64,000 bases of DNA from Paracoccus maritimus (lineage in GTDB: Bacteria > Pseudomonadota > Alphaproteobacteria > Rhodobacterales > Rhodobacteraceae): the NCBI RefSeq assembly GCF_025195095.1, contig NZ_JANAVZ010000008.1, positions 124,001 to 188,000 on the forward strand, in the 5' to 3' direction. The notes beneath the pieces are model-generated. The model was given only the letters and a program-made list of their open reading frames with translations, ran no database searches and had not been told where the DNA came from. This document shows positions 9,639 through 18,602 of this stretch, piece after piece (the stretch's first letter is position 1; each line of letters begins with the position of its first letter). Position numbers and translations under genes: made by a program.

Positions 9639-10811
9639 ATGTCCGCTCCGATCACGCAGGATGTCCTGACCATTCCCCGCAAGCTGCCGGAAGGCGGTCG
9701 GGTGAACATTGTCGGGTTGACCCGCGAACAGCTTCACGACGCGCTGATTGCCGCGGGCACGCCCGAGCGGCAGGCGAAGATGCGTGTCGGGCAGATCTGG
9801 CAATGGGTCTATCACTGGGGCGTGCGTGATTTCGCGGCGATGACCAATCTGGCCAAGGATTATCGCGCGCTGCTGGCCGACCGGTTCGAGATTTCGCTGC
9901 CCGAGGTGGTGACGCGTCAGGTCAGCGCCGATGGCACGCGCAAATATCTGCTGCGGATTGCCGGCGGGCACGAGGTCGAGGCGGTCTATATCCCCGAGGA
10001 AGGGCGCGGAACATTGTGCGTCAGCAGCCAGGTGGGCTGCACGCTGACCTGTTCCTTCTGCCACACCGGCACGCAAAAGCTGGTCCGCAACCTGACACCG
10101 GGCGAGATCGTCGGTCAGCTGATGATCGCCCGCGACGATCTGGACGAATGGCCCACGCAGGGAACACCCAAGAACGAGACACGTCTGATCAGCAACATGG
10201 TGCTGATGGGCATGGGCGAGCCGCTTTATAACTTCGAGGGCGTGCGTGATGCGATGAAAGTGGTGATGGATGGCGAGGGGCTGTCGCTGTCACGCCGCCG
10301 CATCACGCTGTCGACCAGCGGCGTCGTGCCGGAAATCGCGCGCACGGCCGAGGAAATTGGCTGCCTTCTGGCGGTCAGCTTTCATGCGACCACCGACGAG
10401 GTGCGTGACAGGCTGGTGCCGATCAACAAGCGCTGGAACATCCAGACCCTGCTGGATGCGCTGCGCGAATATCCCCGGCTGTCCAATTCCGAACGGATCA
10501 CCTTCGAATATGTGATGCTGGACGGAGTGAACGACAGCGATGAAGACGCGCGCAGGCTGGTCAGGCTGATCCGGGGCATTCCCGCCAAGATCAATCTGAT
10601 CCCGTTCAACGAATGGCCGGGTGCGCCTTATCAGCGATCAAGCTGGGAACGCATCGAGTCCTTTGCGGACATCGTCCACAAGGCAGGCTATGCCAGCCCG
10701 ATCCGTACCCCGCGCGGCGAGGATATCATGGCGGCCTGCGGTCAGCTGAAATCCGCCACCGAACGCGGCCGCAAAAGCCGTGCCCAGATCGCGGCCGAGG
10801 CGGCGGGATAA
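9639..10811 (+). CDS. rlmN: Dual-specificity rRNA/tRNA adenine C2-methyltransferase
   Basis: Radical-SAM enzyme that methylates A2503 of 23S rRNA and A37 of several tRNAs. The [4Fe-4S] motif CxxxCxxC is seen as CTLTCSFC with Cys134, Cys138 and Cys141. The catalytic C-terminal cysteine is in [16 protein letters not shown] and RITLSTSGV are further family marks. 390 residues from ATG 9639; the 20 in-frame codons before it are dropped because they lie in a hairpin region and do not resemble the family N-terminus. Confidence 0.95.
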   Translation: MSAPITQDVLTIPRKLPEGGRVNIVGLTREQLHDALIAAGTPERQAKMRVGQIWQWVYHWGVRDFAAMTNLAKDYRALLADRFEISLPEVVTRQVSADGTRKYLLRIAGGHEVEAVYIPEEGRGTLCVSSQVGCTLTCSFCHTGTQKLVRNLTPGEIVGQLMIARDDLDEWPTQGTPKNETRLISNMVLMGMGEPLYNFEGVRDAMKVVMDGEGLSLSRRRITLSTSGVVPEIARTAEEIGCLLAVSFHATTDEVRDRLVPINKRWNIQTLLDALREYPRLSNSERITFEYVMLDGVNDSDEDARRLVRLIRGIPAKINLIPFNEWPGAPYQRSSWERIESFADIVHKAGYASPIRTPRGEDIMAACGQLKSATERGRKSRAQIAAEAAG

Positions 10812-11354
10812 TCGCGGCAAGACGTCCGAAATTGTGGTCATTCAAAGACTACTTTGCCAGACAAAGCTGCCTTTCAATGCGCTCCCTACATCACAGTTCT
10901 CGCACCGGTGGCAGTCAGGGACGCCACGTCCAAAACCTCGAAAATGTCGCCATCATGACTAACGAAAGCTCAGTTTTCGCAAACGAGCGCAGAGCGAGCA
11001 GCGCTATGATCGTGAAAAGGACGACAAAGAAAGTTCCGCCTTGCGACTTAAGAAAATGCTCGATGTCGCCAGCATACGAAAGTTCCTGACTGTCACTGAC
11101 GTCGCTTCCTAATCTGCCTGTTAAATAGCCTCTAAGCTGCGTGGCTGTTGCCACAGCTTCCAGCCGTTCGCTTGATCGCTCAAGCAACGCGAACGCCGCA
11201 TACCCCACAACCAAGATAAGGTACCCGAACTCGAACTATCCCTTTTTCATGTGCGCTCCGCTCTGCGTAGCCTGAGCTATTGCAATGATGCCAAGCGGCG
11301 GCAATGGCCTCGAAACGGCGGCAGCCCTCGCACAGGTTACATGATGTGTCCGCG
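10812..11354. other. A+T-richer gap of about 540 bases with at most one small ORF
   Basis: G+C falls to about 48% in sampled 60-base stretches, well below the flanking genes. Apart from the small membrane-protein ORF on the minus strand, nothing is recognisable: no tRNA cloverleaf, terminal repeat, target-site duplication or transposase. It sits between rlmN and the LOG gene and may be the residue of an insertion. Confidence 0.5.
10915..11214 (-). CDS. Hypothetical small membrane protein, possibly broken by an early stop
   Basis: No family recognised. 99 residues from a TTG at 11214, with a hydrophobic N-terminus (VVGYAAFALLE), a hydrophilic middle and a second membrane helix near residues 62–75 (FFVVLFTIIALLAL). 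No good ribosome site precedes the TTG. Reading further upstream in the same frame gives ATG AAA AAG GGA TAG at 11250–11236, with GGAG placed correctly before that ATG, then FEFGYLILVVGYAAF. The natural gene may therefore start at 11250 and carry a nonsense codon at position 5. It could be a decaying gene or a sequencing error. The base composition is A+T-richer than its neighbours. Confidence 0.4.
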   Translation of the reverse strand: MVVGYAAFALLERSSERLEAVATATQLRGYLTGRLGSDVSDSQELSYAGDIEHFLKSQGGTFFVVLFTIIALLALRSFAKTELSLVMMATFSRFWTWRP

Positions 11355-12179
11355 CTAACAGGGTTCTTGCCAAGCATCGATGATCGCCACCGCGTCCTCG
11401 GCTGTTTCGACATAGTGGAACAGGTCCAGATCGGACTCGCTGATTGTGCCCGCTTCGGCCAGCGCCTCCCAATTCAGGATCCTGTCCCAGAACTCGGCCC
11501 CGAACAGCAGGATAGGGATCGGCTTCATCCGCTTGGTCTGCACCAGTGTCAGCGTCTCGAACAACTCGTCCAGCGTGCCGAAGCCGCCGGGAAAGACGGT
11601 AATCGCCCGCGCTCGCATCAGGAAATGCATCTTGCGGATCGCGAAGTAATGGAAATTGAAGCAAAGATCCGGTGTGACATAGCGGTTCGGCGCCTGCTCG
11701 TGCGGCAGCACGATACCCAGCCCGATCGACGCGCCACCGGCTTCTTCGGCGCCCATGTTGCCGGCCTCCATCACGCCCGGCCCGCCACCGGTACAGATGA
11801 CGAATTCACGGCCGTAGGATTCCAGGCTGCGCCGCGTCATCTCGCGCGCGAAAAGCCTTGCCTGCTCGTAATATTTCGCCAGGTCCGCCAGCGTCTTCGT
11901 GCGGGCTTGGTCGGCATGTTCGGGCGACGGGATGCGCGCGCCGCCGAACATGACGACGGTGGATTCGACCCCGCGTTCGTCCATCACCATCTGCGGCTTC
12001 AGCAGTTCCAGTTGCAGCCGCAGCGGGCGCAGCTCCTCTCGCAGCATGAAATCGCGGTCGGTGAAGGCCAGCCGATAGGCGGGCGACCGCGTCTGCGGCG
12101 TATCGGGAATGCGATCGGCGCGGGCCGCGTCCTCGTCGCTGTGCGGAAAGGGGTGGGCGCGGTCTTCCTTGTCGGTCAT
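11355..12179 (-). CDS. LOG-family protein (lysine-decarboxylase-like)
   Basis: Contains the LOG-family nucleotide-binding signatures GGGPGVMEA and PGGFGTLDELFE. These define the Rossmann-like group of cytokinin-activating phosphoribohydrolases and related nucleotide 5'-monophosphate N-glycosidases such as PpnN. At 274 residues it belongs to the longer bacterial type, with an N-terminal extension of about 65 residues rich in charged residues. The likely role is nucleotide recycling; the exact substrate is not readable. Divergent from dapD with a 114-base gap. Confidence 0.85.
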   Translation of the reverse strand: MTDKEDRAHPFPHSDEDAARADRIPDTPQTRSPAYRLAFTDRDFMLREELRPLRLQLELLKPQMVMDERGVESTVVMFGGARIPSPEHADQARTKTLADLAKYYEQARLFAREMTRRSLESYGREFVICTGGGPGVMEAGNMGAEEAGGASIGLGIVLPHEQAPNRYVTPDLCFNFHYFAIRKMHFLMRARAITVFPGGFGTLDELFETLTLVQTKRMKPIPILLFGAEFWDRILNWEALAEAGTISESDLDLFHYVETAEDAVAIIDAWQEPC

Positions 12180-12293
12180 CGAAAGCCTCGGAGGTGTTTC
12201 GCGGTCCGCGCGGATTGCGCGGCGCTTTTCACAGGCTTATAGCCCTGACGTGACAGTTTCCACCCGGACGCGACATATCGAGGAGAGGCCGCG

Positions 12294-13115
12294 ATGACCC
12301 AAGCCCTGGAACATGCCATCGAAACCGCGTGGGACAACCGCGCCGATATCACCAGCGCCACGCAGGGTCAGGTCCGCGAGGCCGTCGATGAGGCACTGAA
12401 CCGGCTGGACACGGGCGAGCTGCGCGTCGCCGAAAAAGGCGGTGCTGACTGGCATGTGAACCAGTGGGCGAAAAAGGCCGTGCTGCTGTCGTTCCGCCTG
12501 AACGACATGACCGAAATGTCGGGCGGTCCGCAGGGCGGCAACTGGTGGGACAAGGTGCCGTCGAAATTCGCGGGCTGGGGTGACAACCAGTGGCGCGCCG
12601 CCGGGTTCCGGGCGGTGCCTGGCGCGATCGTGCGGCGCAGCGCCTTCATCGGCAAGGGCGCGGTGCTGATGCCGTCCTTCGTGAACCTTGGCGCGCATGT
12701 GGGCGAGGGCACGATGGTGGACACATGGGCCACGGTGGGATCCTGCGCGCAGATCGGGAAGAACGTGCATCTGTCGGGCGGCGTCGGCATCGGTGGCGTG
12801 CTGGAACCGTTGCAGGCCGGACCGACGATCATCGAGGACGAATGCTTCATCGGCGCGCGGTCCGAAGTGGTTGAGGGCTGCATCGTCCGCGAAGGGTCCG
12901 TGCTGGGCATGGGCGTGTTCATCGGCCAGTCCACCAAGATCGTGGACCGAGAGACCGGGCAGGTCATGTATGGCGAGGTGCCCGCCGGGTCGGTCGTCGT
13001 CGCAGGCTCGATGCCATCCAAGAACGGCGTGAACCTGTATTGCGCCGTGATCGTCAAGCGGGTGGATGCAAGAACGCGCGCCAAGACGTCGGTCAACGAG
13101 TTGCTGCGCGATTGA
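12294..13115 (+). CDS. dapD: Tetrahydrodipicolinate N-succinyltransferase
   Basis: Converts 2,3,4,5-tetrahydrodipicolinate and succinyl-CoA to N-succinyl-2-amino-6-oxopimelate in the succinylase branch of diaminopimelate/lysine synthesis. 273 residues, the expected length. The left-handed parallel beta-helix is evident from hexapeptide-type repeats between about residues 105 and 240 ([29 protein letters not shown]). ATG 12294 follows GAGGAGAGG-like sequence (CGAGGAGAGGCCGCG). Its TGA overlaps the next gene's start by 4 bases. Confidence 0.95.
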   Translation: MTQALEHAIETAWDNRADITSATQGQVREAVDEALNRLDTGELRVAEKGGADWHVNQWAKKAVLLSFRLNDMTEMSGGPQGGNWWDKVPSKFAGWGDNQWRAAGFRAVPGAIVRRSAFIGKGAVLMPSFVNLGAHVGEGTMVDTWATVGSCAQIGKNVHLSGGVGIGGVLEPLQAGPTIIEDECFIGARSEVVEGCIVREGSVLGMGVFIGQSTKIVDRETGQVMYGEVPAGSVVVAGSMPSKNGVNLYCAVIVKRVDARTRAKTSVNELLRD

Positions 13116-13564
13116 CGACGCTCTACATCGACGCGGATGCCTGCCCGGTGAAGGCCGAGGCCGAGCGTGTTGCGACCCGGCTGCAGGTGCCGATGGTTCT
13201 GGTCTGCAATGGCGGGTTGCGACCGTCACCGAATCCGTTGGTGTCCCTGCAGATCGTGGCCGAGGGGCCGGATGAGGCCGACAAATGGATTGCCGAGGCG
13301 TGCGGACCCGGTGACGTGGTGGTGACGGCGGATCTGCCATTGGCCGATCGCTGCCTGAAGGCAGGTGCGCAGGTGTTGCAGCATGACGGCGAGGTGCTGT
13401 CCGTGGCAAATATCGGTCCGCGTCTGGCGACCCGTGACCTGATGGCCGATATCCGGTCGGCGAACCCCTTTCATCAGGGTGGCGGCGCCGGGTTTTCCAA
13501 GGCCGACCGGTCTCGTTTCCTGCAATCTCTGGATCGACTGTTGCAGAGCGCGTTGCGCGACTAG
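13112..13564 (+). CDS. YaiI/YqxD-family protein (UPF0178, DUF188)
   Basis: 150 residues. The family signature [11 protein letters not shown] opens the protein, followed by [16 protein letters not shown] and RDLMADIR, characteristic of the DUF188/NYN-like fold. Function is unproven; a nuclease-like fold is suggested by the acidic residues. I choose the TTG at 13112 because it overlaps the dapD stop (ATTGA, 4-base overlap). It places the conserved motif four residues from the start; the earlier in-frame ATG would lie inside dapD and add unlike sequence. Confidence 0.82.
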   Translation: MTTLYIDADACPVKAEAERVATRLQVPMVLVCNGGLRPSPNPLVSLQIVAEGPDEADKWIAEACGPGDVVVTADLPLADRCLKAGAQVLQHDGEVLSVANIGPRLATRDLMADIRSANPFHQGGGAGFSKADRSRFLQSLDRLLQSALRD

Positions 13565-13637
13565 GGATCCGAACTTTCGGCGCCGGATCCCGTTGCCTTG
13601 CAGCTTGCCGCGATCCGCGGCGCCTGAGGGGATGGGA

Positions 13638-14216
13638 ATGGCAGAGCATGTCAGCATCGTCGGACTGATCGAACGCGTCGAGAACGCGTCCGGCGAAAAG
13701 ATGACCAGCGTCGCGCAGATCCTGCGTGCGCTGGGGCAGAACTCGTTCACGCCAAACCTGTTGATCCCGGCTTTGGCGGTGCTGTCGCCGCTGTCGGGGG
13801 TGCCGCTGGTTTCAACATTCTGTGGCTGTCTGATCACGCTGGTCTCGGCACAGATGCTGCTGGGGCGCGATCATATCTGGCTGCCGCAGGCCCTGATGGC
13901 GCGACAGATCGGAACGGCCCGGCTGCGGCAGGTCGGCGATTTCATGAAGCGGCCGGCGCGCTGGCTGGACCGGGTGACGCGGCCCAGACTGCAGATCCTG
14001 TCCCAGCCGCCGTTCAGCCTCATCGCGCGTGTGATCTGCCTGTGCGGTGGCATGTTGATGCCATTCCTTGAACTGGTTCCGTTCACCTCGTCGATCGTCG
14101 GCGCGGTGGTCGCGCTGCTTGCGTTCGGCATGCTGGCGCGGGACGGGGTTTTCACGCTTGTGGCGTTCGTGGCGGTTCTGGTTCTGGCCGGGGGGCTGGT
14201 CTGGCTGCTTGTCTGA
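13638..14216 (+). CDS. Exopolysaccharide synthesis protein ExoD family
   Basis: 192-residue membrane protein of the ExoD family (PF06055). A short soluble N-terminus (LIERVENASGEKMTSVAQIL) is followed by hydrophobic segments including LIPALAVLSPLSGVPLVSTF and C-terminal helices (VGAVVALLAFGMLARDGVF, VAVLVLAGGLVWLLV). ExoD influences exopolysaccharide production and alkali tolerance in rhizobia; the mechanism is unclear. ATG 13638 is preceded by GAGGGG at proper spacing; ATG 13632 is the alternative. The stop codon forms part of a hairpin shared with the convergent crotonase gene. Confidence 0.82.
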   Translation: MAEHVSIVGLIERVENASGEKMTSVAQILRALGQNSFTPNLLIPALAVLSPLSGVPLVSTFCGCLITLVSAQMLLGRDHIWLPQALMARQIGTARLRQVGDFMKRPARWLDRVTRPRLQILSQPPFSLIARVICLCGGMLMPFLELVPFTSSIVGAVVALLAFGMLARDGVFTLVAFVAVLVLAGGLVWLLV

Positions 14217-14232
14217 GGCTGCGGCCGCCTCA
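14214..14232. terminator. Hairpin whose stem contains both convergent stop codons
   Basis: TGAGGC and GCCTCA form a 6-bp perfect stem around a 7-base loop. The first TGA is the stop of the ExoD-family gene and the closing TCA is the complement of the crotonase stop. There is no T-run. A bidirectional terminator is inferred from position only. Confidence 0.4.
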
Positions 14233-15030
14233 GCCCTGTGGCTTGATCTTGTTGGCCGTGCCCTTCGCGAACGCCTCCAGCCGTGCCCTGGCGGCGTCCT
14301 GCGTGTTGACCACACCCGCCACGACCGCCTCGGCATAGGCCGCGTCCAGCGCGCTCATGTTCTGCATGTGGCTGATGGCCGAACAGATCGCGAAATTGGA
14401 GAGCGGCGGATTCTGGGCCGCGTTCCTTGCAATCTCCCATGCCTTGGCCTCTGCGTCCTCGACCAGATACTGGCACAGGCCGACATCGACGGCTTCCTGT
14501 CCGCGATACAGCCGGCCCGACAGCATCATGTCGATCATGCGCGCCTTGCCGATCAGATCCGCGACCCGGATCGTCGCGCCGCCGCCGGTGAACAACCCGC
14601 GCTGGCCTTCGGGCAGGCCGAAATAGCTGTCGGTCCCCGCCACCCGGATATGCGCGGCGGACGCCAGTTCCAGCCCGCCGCCGACGACCGCGCCCTTCAG
14701 CACCGCGATGATCGGGACACCGCCATATTCCATCTTGTTGAACGCCTCGTGCCAGCGCAGGCAGACATGCATGAAATCGCTGGCCGAGCGGTTCTCGCGG
14801 TGATGTTCCACCAGATCCAGCCCGGCGCTGAAATGATCGCCGTTCGCACGCAGGATCGCGACCTTCACGCCCGCCCGCGGCAGTGTCGAGAAGATGTCGA
14901 CCAGTTCGTCGATCGTTGCCAGATCCAGCGCATTGCGTTTCTCGGGGCGGTTCAGCGTGACGGTCGCGATGTCGTCGTCATCAACCTTTAGCAGGATGTT
15001 TTGCAGCCTCAGATCGCCGATGTCGCGCAT
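14230..15030 (-). CDS. Enoyl-CoA hydratase/isomerase (crotonase) family protein
   Basis: 266 residues with the crotonase fold: [21 protein letters not shown] (first oxyanion-hole strand), [20 protein letters not shown] (second oxyanion hole) and the [18 protein letters not shown] region around the catalytic glutamate position. The chemistry acts on an acyl-CoA, but hydratase, isomerase or another crotonase activity cannot be decided from sequence alone. ATG 15030 is preceded by GAGGGAGGG. It follows the AEC transporter gene on the opposite side of a 66-base gap and reads in the same direction. Confidence 0.85.
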   Translation of the reverse strand: MRDIGDLRLQNILLKVDDDDIATVTLNRPEKRNALDLATIDELVDIFSTLPRAGVKVAILRANGDHFSAGLDLVEHHRENRSASDFMHVCLRWHEAFNKMEYGGVPIIAVLKGAVVGGGLELASAAHIRVAGTDSYFGLPEGQRGLFTGGGATIRVADLIGKARMIDMMLSGRLYRGQEAVDVGLCQYLVEDAEAKAWEIARNAAQNPPLSNFAICSAISHMQNMSALDAAYAEAVVAGVVNTQDAARARLEAFAKGTANKIKPQG

Positions 15031-15096
15031 GATACCCTCCCTCGTTTGGGCGGTGGCATAGCGCGGGTGGCGGGCATGGTCGAGGGGGATGAGGCG

Positions 15097-16023
15097 TCAG
15101 GTCTGGCCGATCAGCGCCATCACCACCGGCACGGTCAGGATGCTGGCCGCTGTCGAGATCAGGATCGCAGCCGAAACGCGTTGCTGCGCGACGCCGAAAT
15201 ATTGCGCGAGGATATAGACATTCCCCGCCACCGGCAGCGCAGCTGCAGCCATCATCACACCTGCCGCGAACGGGGTCACGCCGCAGGCCCAGGATGCCAG
15301 CCCGACCGCCGCCGGATGCAGCACCAGCTTTGCGAAGCTCAGCCATCCCGACGCCGCCACACGCTGCAACCGGCGCGCGGCCAGGCTGGCGCCGATGGCG
15401 AACAGTGCGCCGGGCGTGGCCGCGGCGCCAAGCAGCGTCAGGAATTCGGCGAACGGCCCCGGCATCGGCAGCCGCATCTGCGCCCAGATCAGCCCGGCGA
15501 CCATCGACAGGATCATCGGATTGGCGACGATGCCGCGCATCACCGGCAGGATCGTGCGCAGCCGCAGTCCACCGCTGCGCGAGGCGTGGATGATCAGCGT
15601 GATCAGGGTTGAAAACACCAGCATGTCGATGGTCAGCACCATCAGAACCGGGCCGACCGCGCGTTCGCCCAGCAACACGACCAGCATCGGCACGCCAAGA
15701 AAGCCGGTATTGCCGATCATGCAGCACTGCGCCTCCATCGCGGCCTCGGGCACCGACAGGCCGCGCCAGCGGGCGGCGGCCATGCCGATCGCCCACACGG
15801 CGGTCGATCCGGTCAGATAGGCCAGCACGAAGCGCAGGTCGAACAGCGCGGCAAGATCCAGGCTTGCGGCAAACCGGAACAGCATCGCCGAGAGCGCGAA
15901 GAAAAAGACGAACTTCGTCAGCCAGGCTGCGCCTTCTTCGGGAAAGAAACGCGACCGCGCAGCCAGCCAGCCCAGCCCGATCAAGCCGAAGAACGGCAGT
16001 GTTTTCAGAAATACCGCCAGCAT
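15097..16023 (-). CDS. AEC-family (auxin efflux carrier-like) transporter
   Basis: 308 residues with about ten hydrophobic segments. It starts MLAVFLKTLPFFGLIGLGWL and has the conserved YLTGSTAVWAIGMAAAR, NTGFLGVPMLVVLLG and NPMILSMVAGLIWAQ regions of PF03547. Bacterial AEC proteins export or import small organic acids such as malate or malonate; the substrate is not readable here. ATG start at 16023; longer in-frame readings add a basic, non-membrane sequence. It lies 166 bases downstream of mbfA on the same strand, probably as a separate unit. Confidence 0.85.
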   Translation of the reverse strand: MLAVFLKTLPFFGLIGLGWLAARSRFFPEEGAAWLTKFVFFFALSAMLFRFAASLDLAALFDLRFVLAYLTGSTAVWAIGMAAARWRGLSVPEAAMEAQCCMIGNTGFLGVPMLVVLLGERAVGPVLMVLTIDMLVFSTLITLIIHASRSGGLRLRTILPVMRGIVANPMILSMVAGLIWAQMRLPMPGPFAEFLTLLGAAATPGALFAIGASLAARRLQRVAASGWLSFAKLVLHPAAVGLASWACGVTPFAAGVMMAAAALPVAGNVYILAQYFGVAQQRVSAAILISTAASILTVPVVMALIGQT

Positions 16024-16188
16024 CAGAGGCGCTGCGCGATCGTCGGAAAGCCGGTCGGAATCTGTGGATCGGCAGGCAGGGCGCGGCGTGCGCGCCCGTT
16101 GGTCCGCATCGGTCTGGCGGCATCATTCGCGCGCCCCGGATCGATTCCTGTTGCTTGCCGAAAGGTCAAGCCGCCCCCTTGTCCCGGG

Positions 16189-17169
16189 TCAGCCCGAACC
16201 GATCAGCACCCCCGTCGCAAAGACCAAACCACCGCCCACGACGACTTGCAAGGCCGCCCGCCAGAACGGTGTCTTCATCCAGCGGTTCTGGATCCACGCG
16301 ATGGCCCACAATTCGACGAACACCACGATGCAGGCGATGATCGTCGCGGTCCAGAAATGCGGGATAAGATAGGGCAGGGCGTGCCCCAGACCGCCGACTG
16401 CCGTCATCACCCCCGAGGCGATGCCACGCTTGATTGGCGAGCCGCGTCCCGACACCACGCCGTCATCCGATGCGGCCTCGGTAAAGCCCATGCTGATCCC
16501 GGCACCAAGGCTGGCGGCCAGTCCGACCAGGAACGTCGTCCCGGTGTCCTGCGTGGCGAAGGCGGTGGCAAAGATCGGCGCCAGGGTCGAGACGGATCCA
16601 TCCATCAGCCCCGCCAAACCCGGCTGCACCCAGGTCAGGATGAATTCGCGGTGGGCGACGGCGTCCTCTTCCTCGCGGGCCTCGTCGGTCAGGTTCTCAC
16701 CGGCAAGTTCGCCGGCGCGGACTTCATGGCCCCGTTCGGCAGCGGCCAGATCGCCCAACAGCTTGCGCGTGGCAGCATCGGAACTGGATTGCGCGGCGCG
16801 CGCGTAGAAATCGGCGGCGTCGTGTTCCATCAGCGCCGCTTCGCGGCGGATCGTGTCGAGCGACAGGTTCTGCATCATCCAGGCAGGACGTCGGCTGTAA
16901 TAGCCGGCCACATGCTCGCGTCGGATCACCGGGATCGCCTCGCCGAAACGGGCGCGATACCCTTCGATCAGTCTGGCGCGGTGATCGTCCTCTTCCTCGC
17001 CCATCCCGTCGAAGATGGCGGCGGTGGCCGGATAATCGGTCCGCAGGAACTCGGCCCAGTTGCGATAGATGCGGGCATCATCCTCTTCCGACGAAATGGC
17101 CAGGGCCAGGATCTCGCGTTCGGTCAGGTCGGAAAACCGCTTTCGATTGCCAGGAATTCGTATCGTCAT
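16189..17169 (-). CDS. mbfA: MbfA-type membrane-bound ferritin/VIT1 iron exporter
   Basis: 326 residues, the usual MbfA length. The N-terminal half, about residues 15–165, is ferritin-like (erythrin-VIT). It has di-iron ligand motifs SSEEDDARIYR, GEEEDDHRARL, LMEHDAADFY and AAERGHEV. The C-terminal half is a VIT1/CCC1 transporter with about five membrane helices (GLAGLMDGSVSTLAPIFA, LVGLAASLGAGISMGFTEA, TATIIACIVVFVELWAIAWI). In Bradyrhizobium and Agrobacterium MbfA exports iron and protects against peroxide under Irr control. Here it is the last gene of a five-gene unit with a two-component system, 6 bases after the TusA gene. Confidence 0.88.
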   Translation of the reverse strand: MTIRIPGNRKRFSDLTEREILALAISSEEDDARIYRNWAEFLRTDYPATAAIFDGMGEEEDDHRARLIEGYRARFGEAIPVIRREHVAGYYSRRPAWMMQNLSLDTIRREAALMEHDAADFYARAAQSSSDAATRKLLGDLAAAERGHEVRAGELAGENLTDEAREEEDAVAHREFILTWVQPGLAGLMDGSVSTLAPIFATAFATQDTGTTFLVGLAASLGAGISMGFTEAASDDGVVSGRGSPIKRGIASGVMTAVGGLGHALPYLIPHFWTATIIACIVVFVELWAIAWIQNRWMKTPFWRAALQVVVGGGLVFATGVLIGSG

Positions 17170-17175
17170 GTTCTG

Positions 17176-17439
17176 CTATCCACACATGTCCTTTGCCCCA
17201 CGGGCTGGTGAATGCGCCTGGACCGTGTATTCGCGTGTACCGTTGTCCAGATCGCGCGCCTCGATCATGACATGACCTGCCTCGCGACAGAAATGCGGCA
17301 CATCGACCGCCGCCATCGGATCGGTCGCAATCAGCCTCAGCCGGGTTCCCGGCGCGACACCTGCCAGGGCCTTGCGCAGCCGCAACACAGGCAGGGGGCA
17401 CAGAAGCCCGCGCGCATCGATCGTGCCATCGGGAGTCAC
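17176..17439 (-). CDS. TusA-family sulfurtransferase
   Basis: SirA/TusA-type protein that carries persulfide sulfur to acceptor pathways. The CPxP motif is LLCPLPVLRLRKAL with the active cysteine at residue 14 of this start, followed by LIATDPMAAVDVPHFCREAG. I use the GTG at 17439, which forms a 4-base GTGA overlap with the preceding stop; a GTG at 17466 would add nine residues. The 87-residue length is slightly above the usual 75–85. Translational coupling to the DUF2478 gene and 6-base spacing to mbfA suggest joint expression. Confidence 0.82.
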   Translation of the reverse strand: MTPDGTIDARGLLCPLPVLRLRKALAGVAPGTRLRLIATDPMAAVDVPHFCREAGHVMIEARDLDNGTREYTVQAHSPARGAKDMCG

Positions 17440-17954
17440 ACCGCGCCCGTCGTCTGCGCCATGCACCAGCGATCCAGTTCGTCGGGCGCGATGCGTTCGG
17501 CCAAGTCGCCGCAGAACCGCGCGAAATCGGCCCTTTGTTCGGCCGGCACGTGCAGAAGCACCGGCAGTTCATCCGTGACGGCCTGGGCGATGATCGCGCG
17601 AAAACCGCGACCCACTGCCTCTTGCCGACCGAATTTCGGCAGGATCAGCAATTCGGCGCCGGCCAGTCGCGCGCCGACCCGCGCCGCCGCCATTTCCAGC
17701 GCGCCGGCATCAAGCCGGCAGCCGCTGGAGCCACGCCCCAGAGACTGGGAAATGCGGATCGGGCGATCTTCTTCGCCGATCACGATCACGTCCATGTCGC
17801 AGGCGCAATCCTCGCCCAGATCAAGATTTTTCTGGACGGCACCCGCGACGCGCAGGCCGGCATCCTTCAGGTCGCGCGCCAGCCGCGCCAGCATCCGGTC
17901 CGCCTCGCCAGGGGGCGCGCCGTCAGGAAGTCCAAACCATCCCAGTGTCGCCAT
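17436..17954 (-). CDS. DUF2478 domain-containing protein
   Basis: 172 residues matching DUF2478, a P-loop-related family often found near molybdate or nitrogen-metabolism genes. Visible marks are the N-terminal strand MATLGWFGLP, then LARDLKDAGLRVAGAVQKNL, the cysteine pair in EDCACDMDVIV, the central SSGCRLDAGALEMAA and LLILPKFGRQEAVGRGFR. No complete Walker A motif is visible. The function of the family is not established. It lies 9 bases after the response regulator gene and overlaps the TusA start. Confidence 0.75.
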   Translation of the reverse strand: MATLGWFGLPDGAPPGEADRMLARLARDLKDAGLRVAGAVQKNLDLGEDCACDMDVIVIGEEDRPIRISQSLGRGSSGCRLDAGALEMAAARVGARLAGAELLILPKFGRQEAVGRGFRAIIAQAVTDELPVLLHVPAEQRADFARFCGDLAERIAPDELDRWCMAQTTGAV

Positions 17955-17963
17955 GGCCCCGCC

Positions 17964-18602
17964 TCAGACCCCGCTGTCCAGTGCAAATTTCATCAATCCG
18001 TTGATCCCATCCACGCCAAGCTTCTTCTTCAATGAGGAAGACGTGTTCGCGGCGGTCTTGTAGCTGACGCGAAGTTCGTCGGCGATGGCCTGCAGGCTGA
18101 GTCCGCGACCGATCAGACCCAGCACCTGCCTTTCGCGGTCAGACAATGCAGCCAGCGGATCTGCGCTGGCCCCGGAGCGCAACGTGGCCAGCGCCAAAGC
18201 CTGCCGTGCCGACAGATAGAATTCGCCCGCCTCCAGCGTCCTCACGGCCTCGCGAAAATCGGCGGGTGGGGCGTTCTTGGACAGAAACCCCTGCGCGCCG
18301 GCCTGCAGCGCGCGGGCCGCGAAACCCGTCTGATCGTTCATCGAGAAGATGAGGATGCGTGCATCCGGTGCCAGCGCCTTCAGCGGCGCCACCAGATCAA
18401 GCCCGCCGGTGCCGGGCAGGCTGATATCAAGCACGATCAGCGCGGGCGCCGGTTCGTGGGCCAACTGCGCCAACGCATCCTCGCCCGACATTGCCTGTCC
18501 GACCGGGTCATAGCCCAGGTCGCGCAACAGGCGGCTGGCGCCCAGATGCGTGATCGGATGATCGTCGATGACCAGCGCTGTCTTCATTCCCTGTGGCCTC
18601 AT
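17964..18602 (-). CDS. NarL/FixJ-type response regulator
   Basis: Receiver domain at about residues 6–120, with acidic pocket VIDDHP and phospho-acceptor Asp59 in LIVLDISLPG, plus a conserved Lys in FLSKNAP. A LuxR-type helix-turn-helix follows at about 148–205 (LSDRERQVLGLIGRGLSLQA, then a KKKLGV end). It should bind DNA when phosphorylated by the adjacent kinase. ATG 18602 overlaps the kinase stop by 4 bases (ATGA); ATG 18587 (MKTALV) is an equally reasonable start. Targets are unknown; the downstream DUF2478–TusA–MbfA genes are the natural candidates. Confidence 0.92.
   Translation of the reverse strand: MRPQGMKTALVIDDHPITHLGASRLLRDLGYDPVGQAMSGEDALAQLAHEPAPALIVLDISLPGTGGLDLVAPLKALAPDARILIFSMNDQTGFAARALQAGAQGFLSKNAPPADFREAVRTLEAGEFYLSARQALALATLRSGASADPLAALSDRERQVLGLIGRGLSLQAIADELRVSYKTAANTSSSLKKKLGVDGINGLMKFALDSGV

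Noticed and set aside
10812..11354. Mobile element or tRNA in the A+T-richer gap
   Set aside because: No transposase fragment, terminal inverted repeat, target duplication or cloverleaf could be found by eye.
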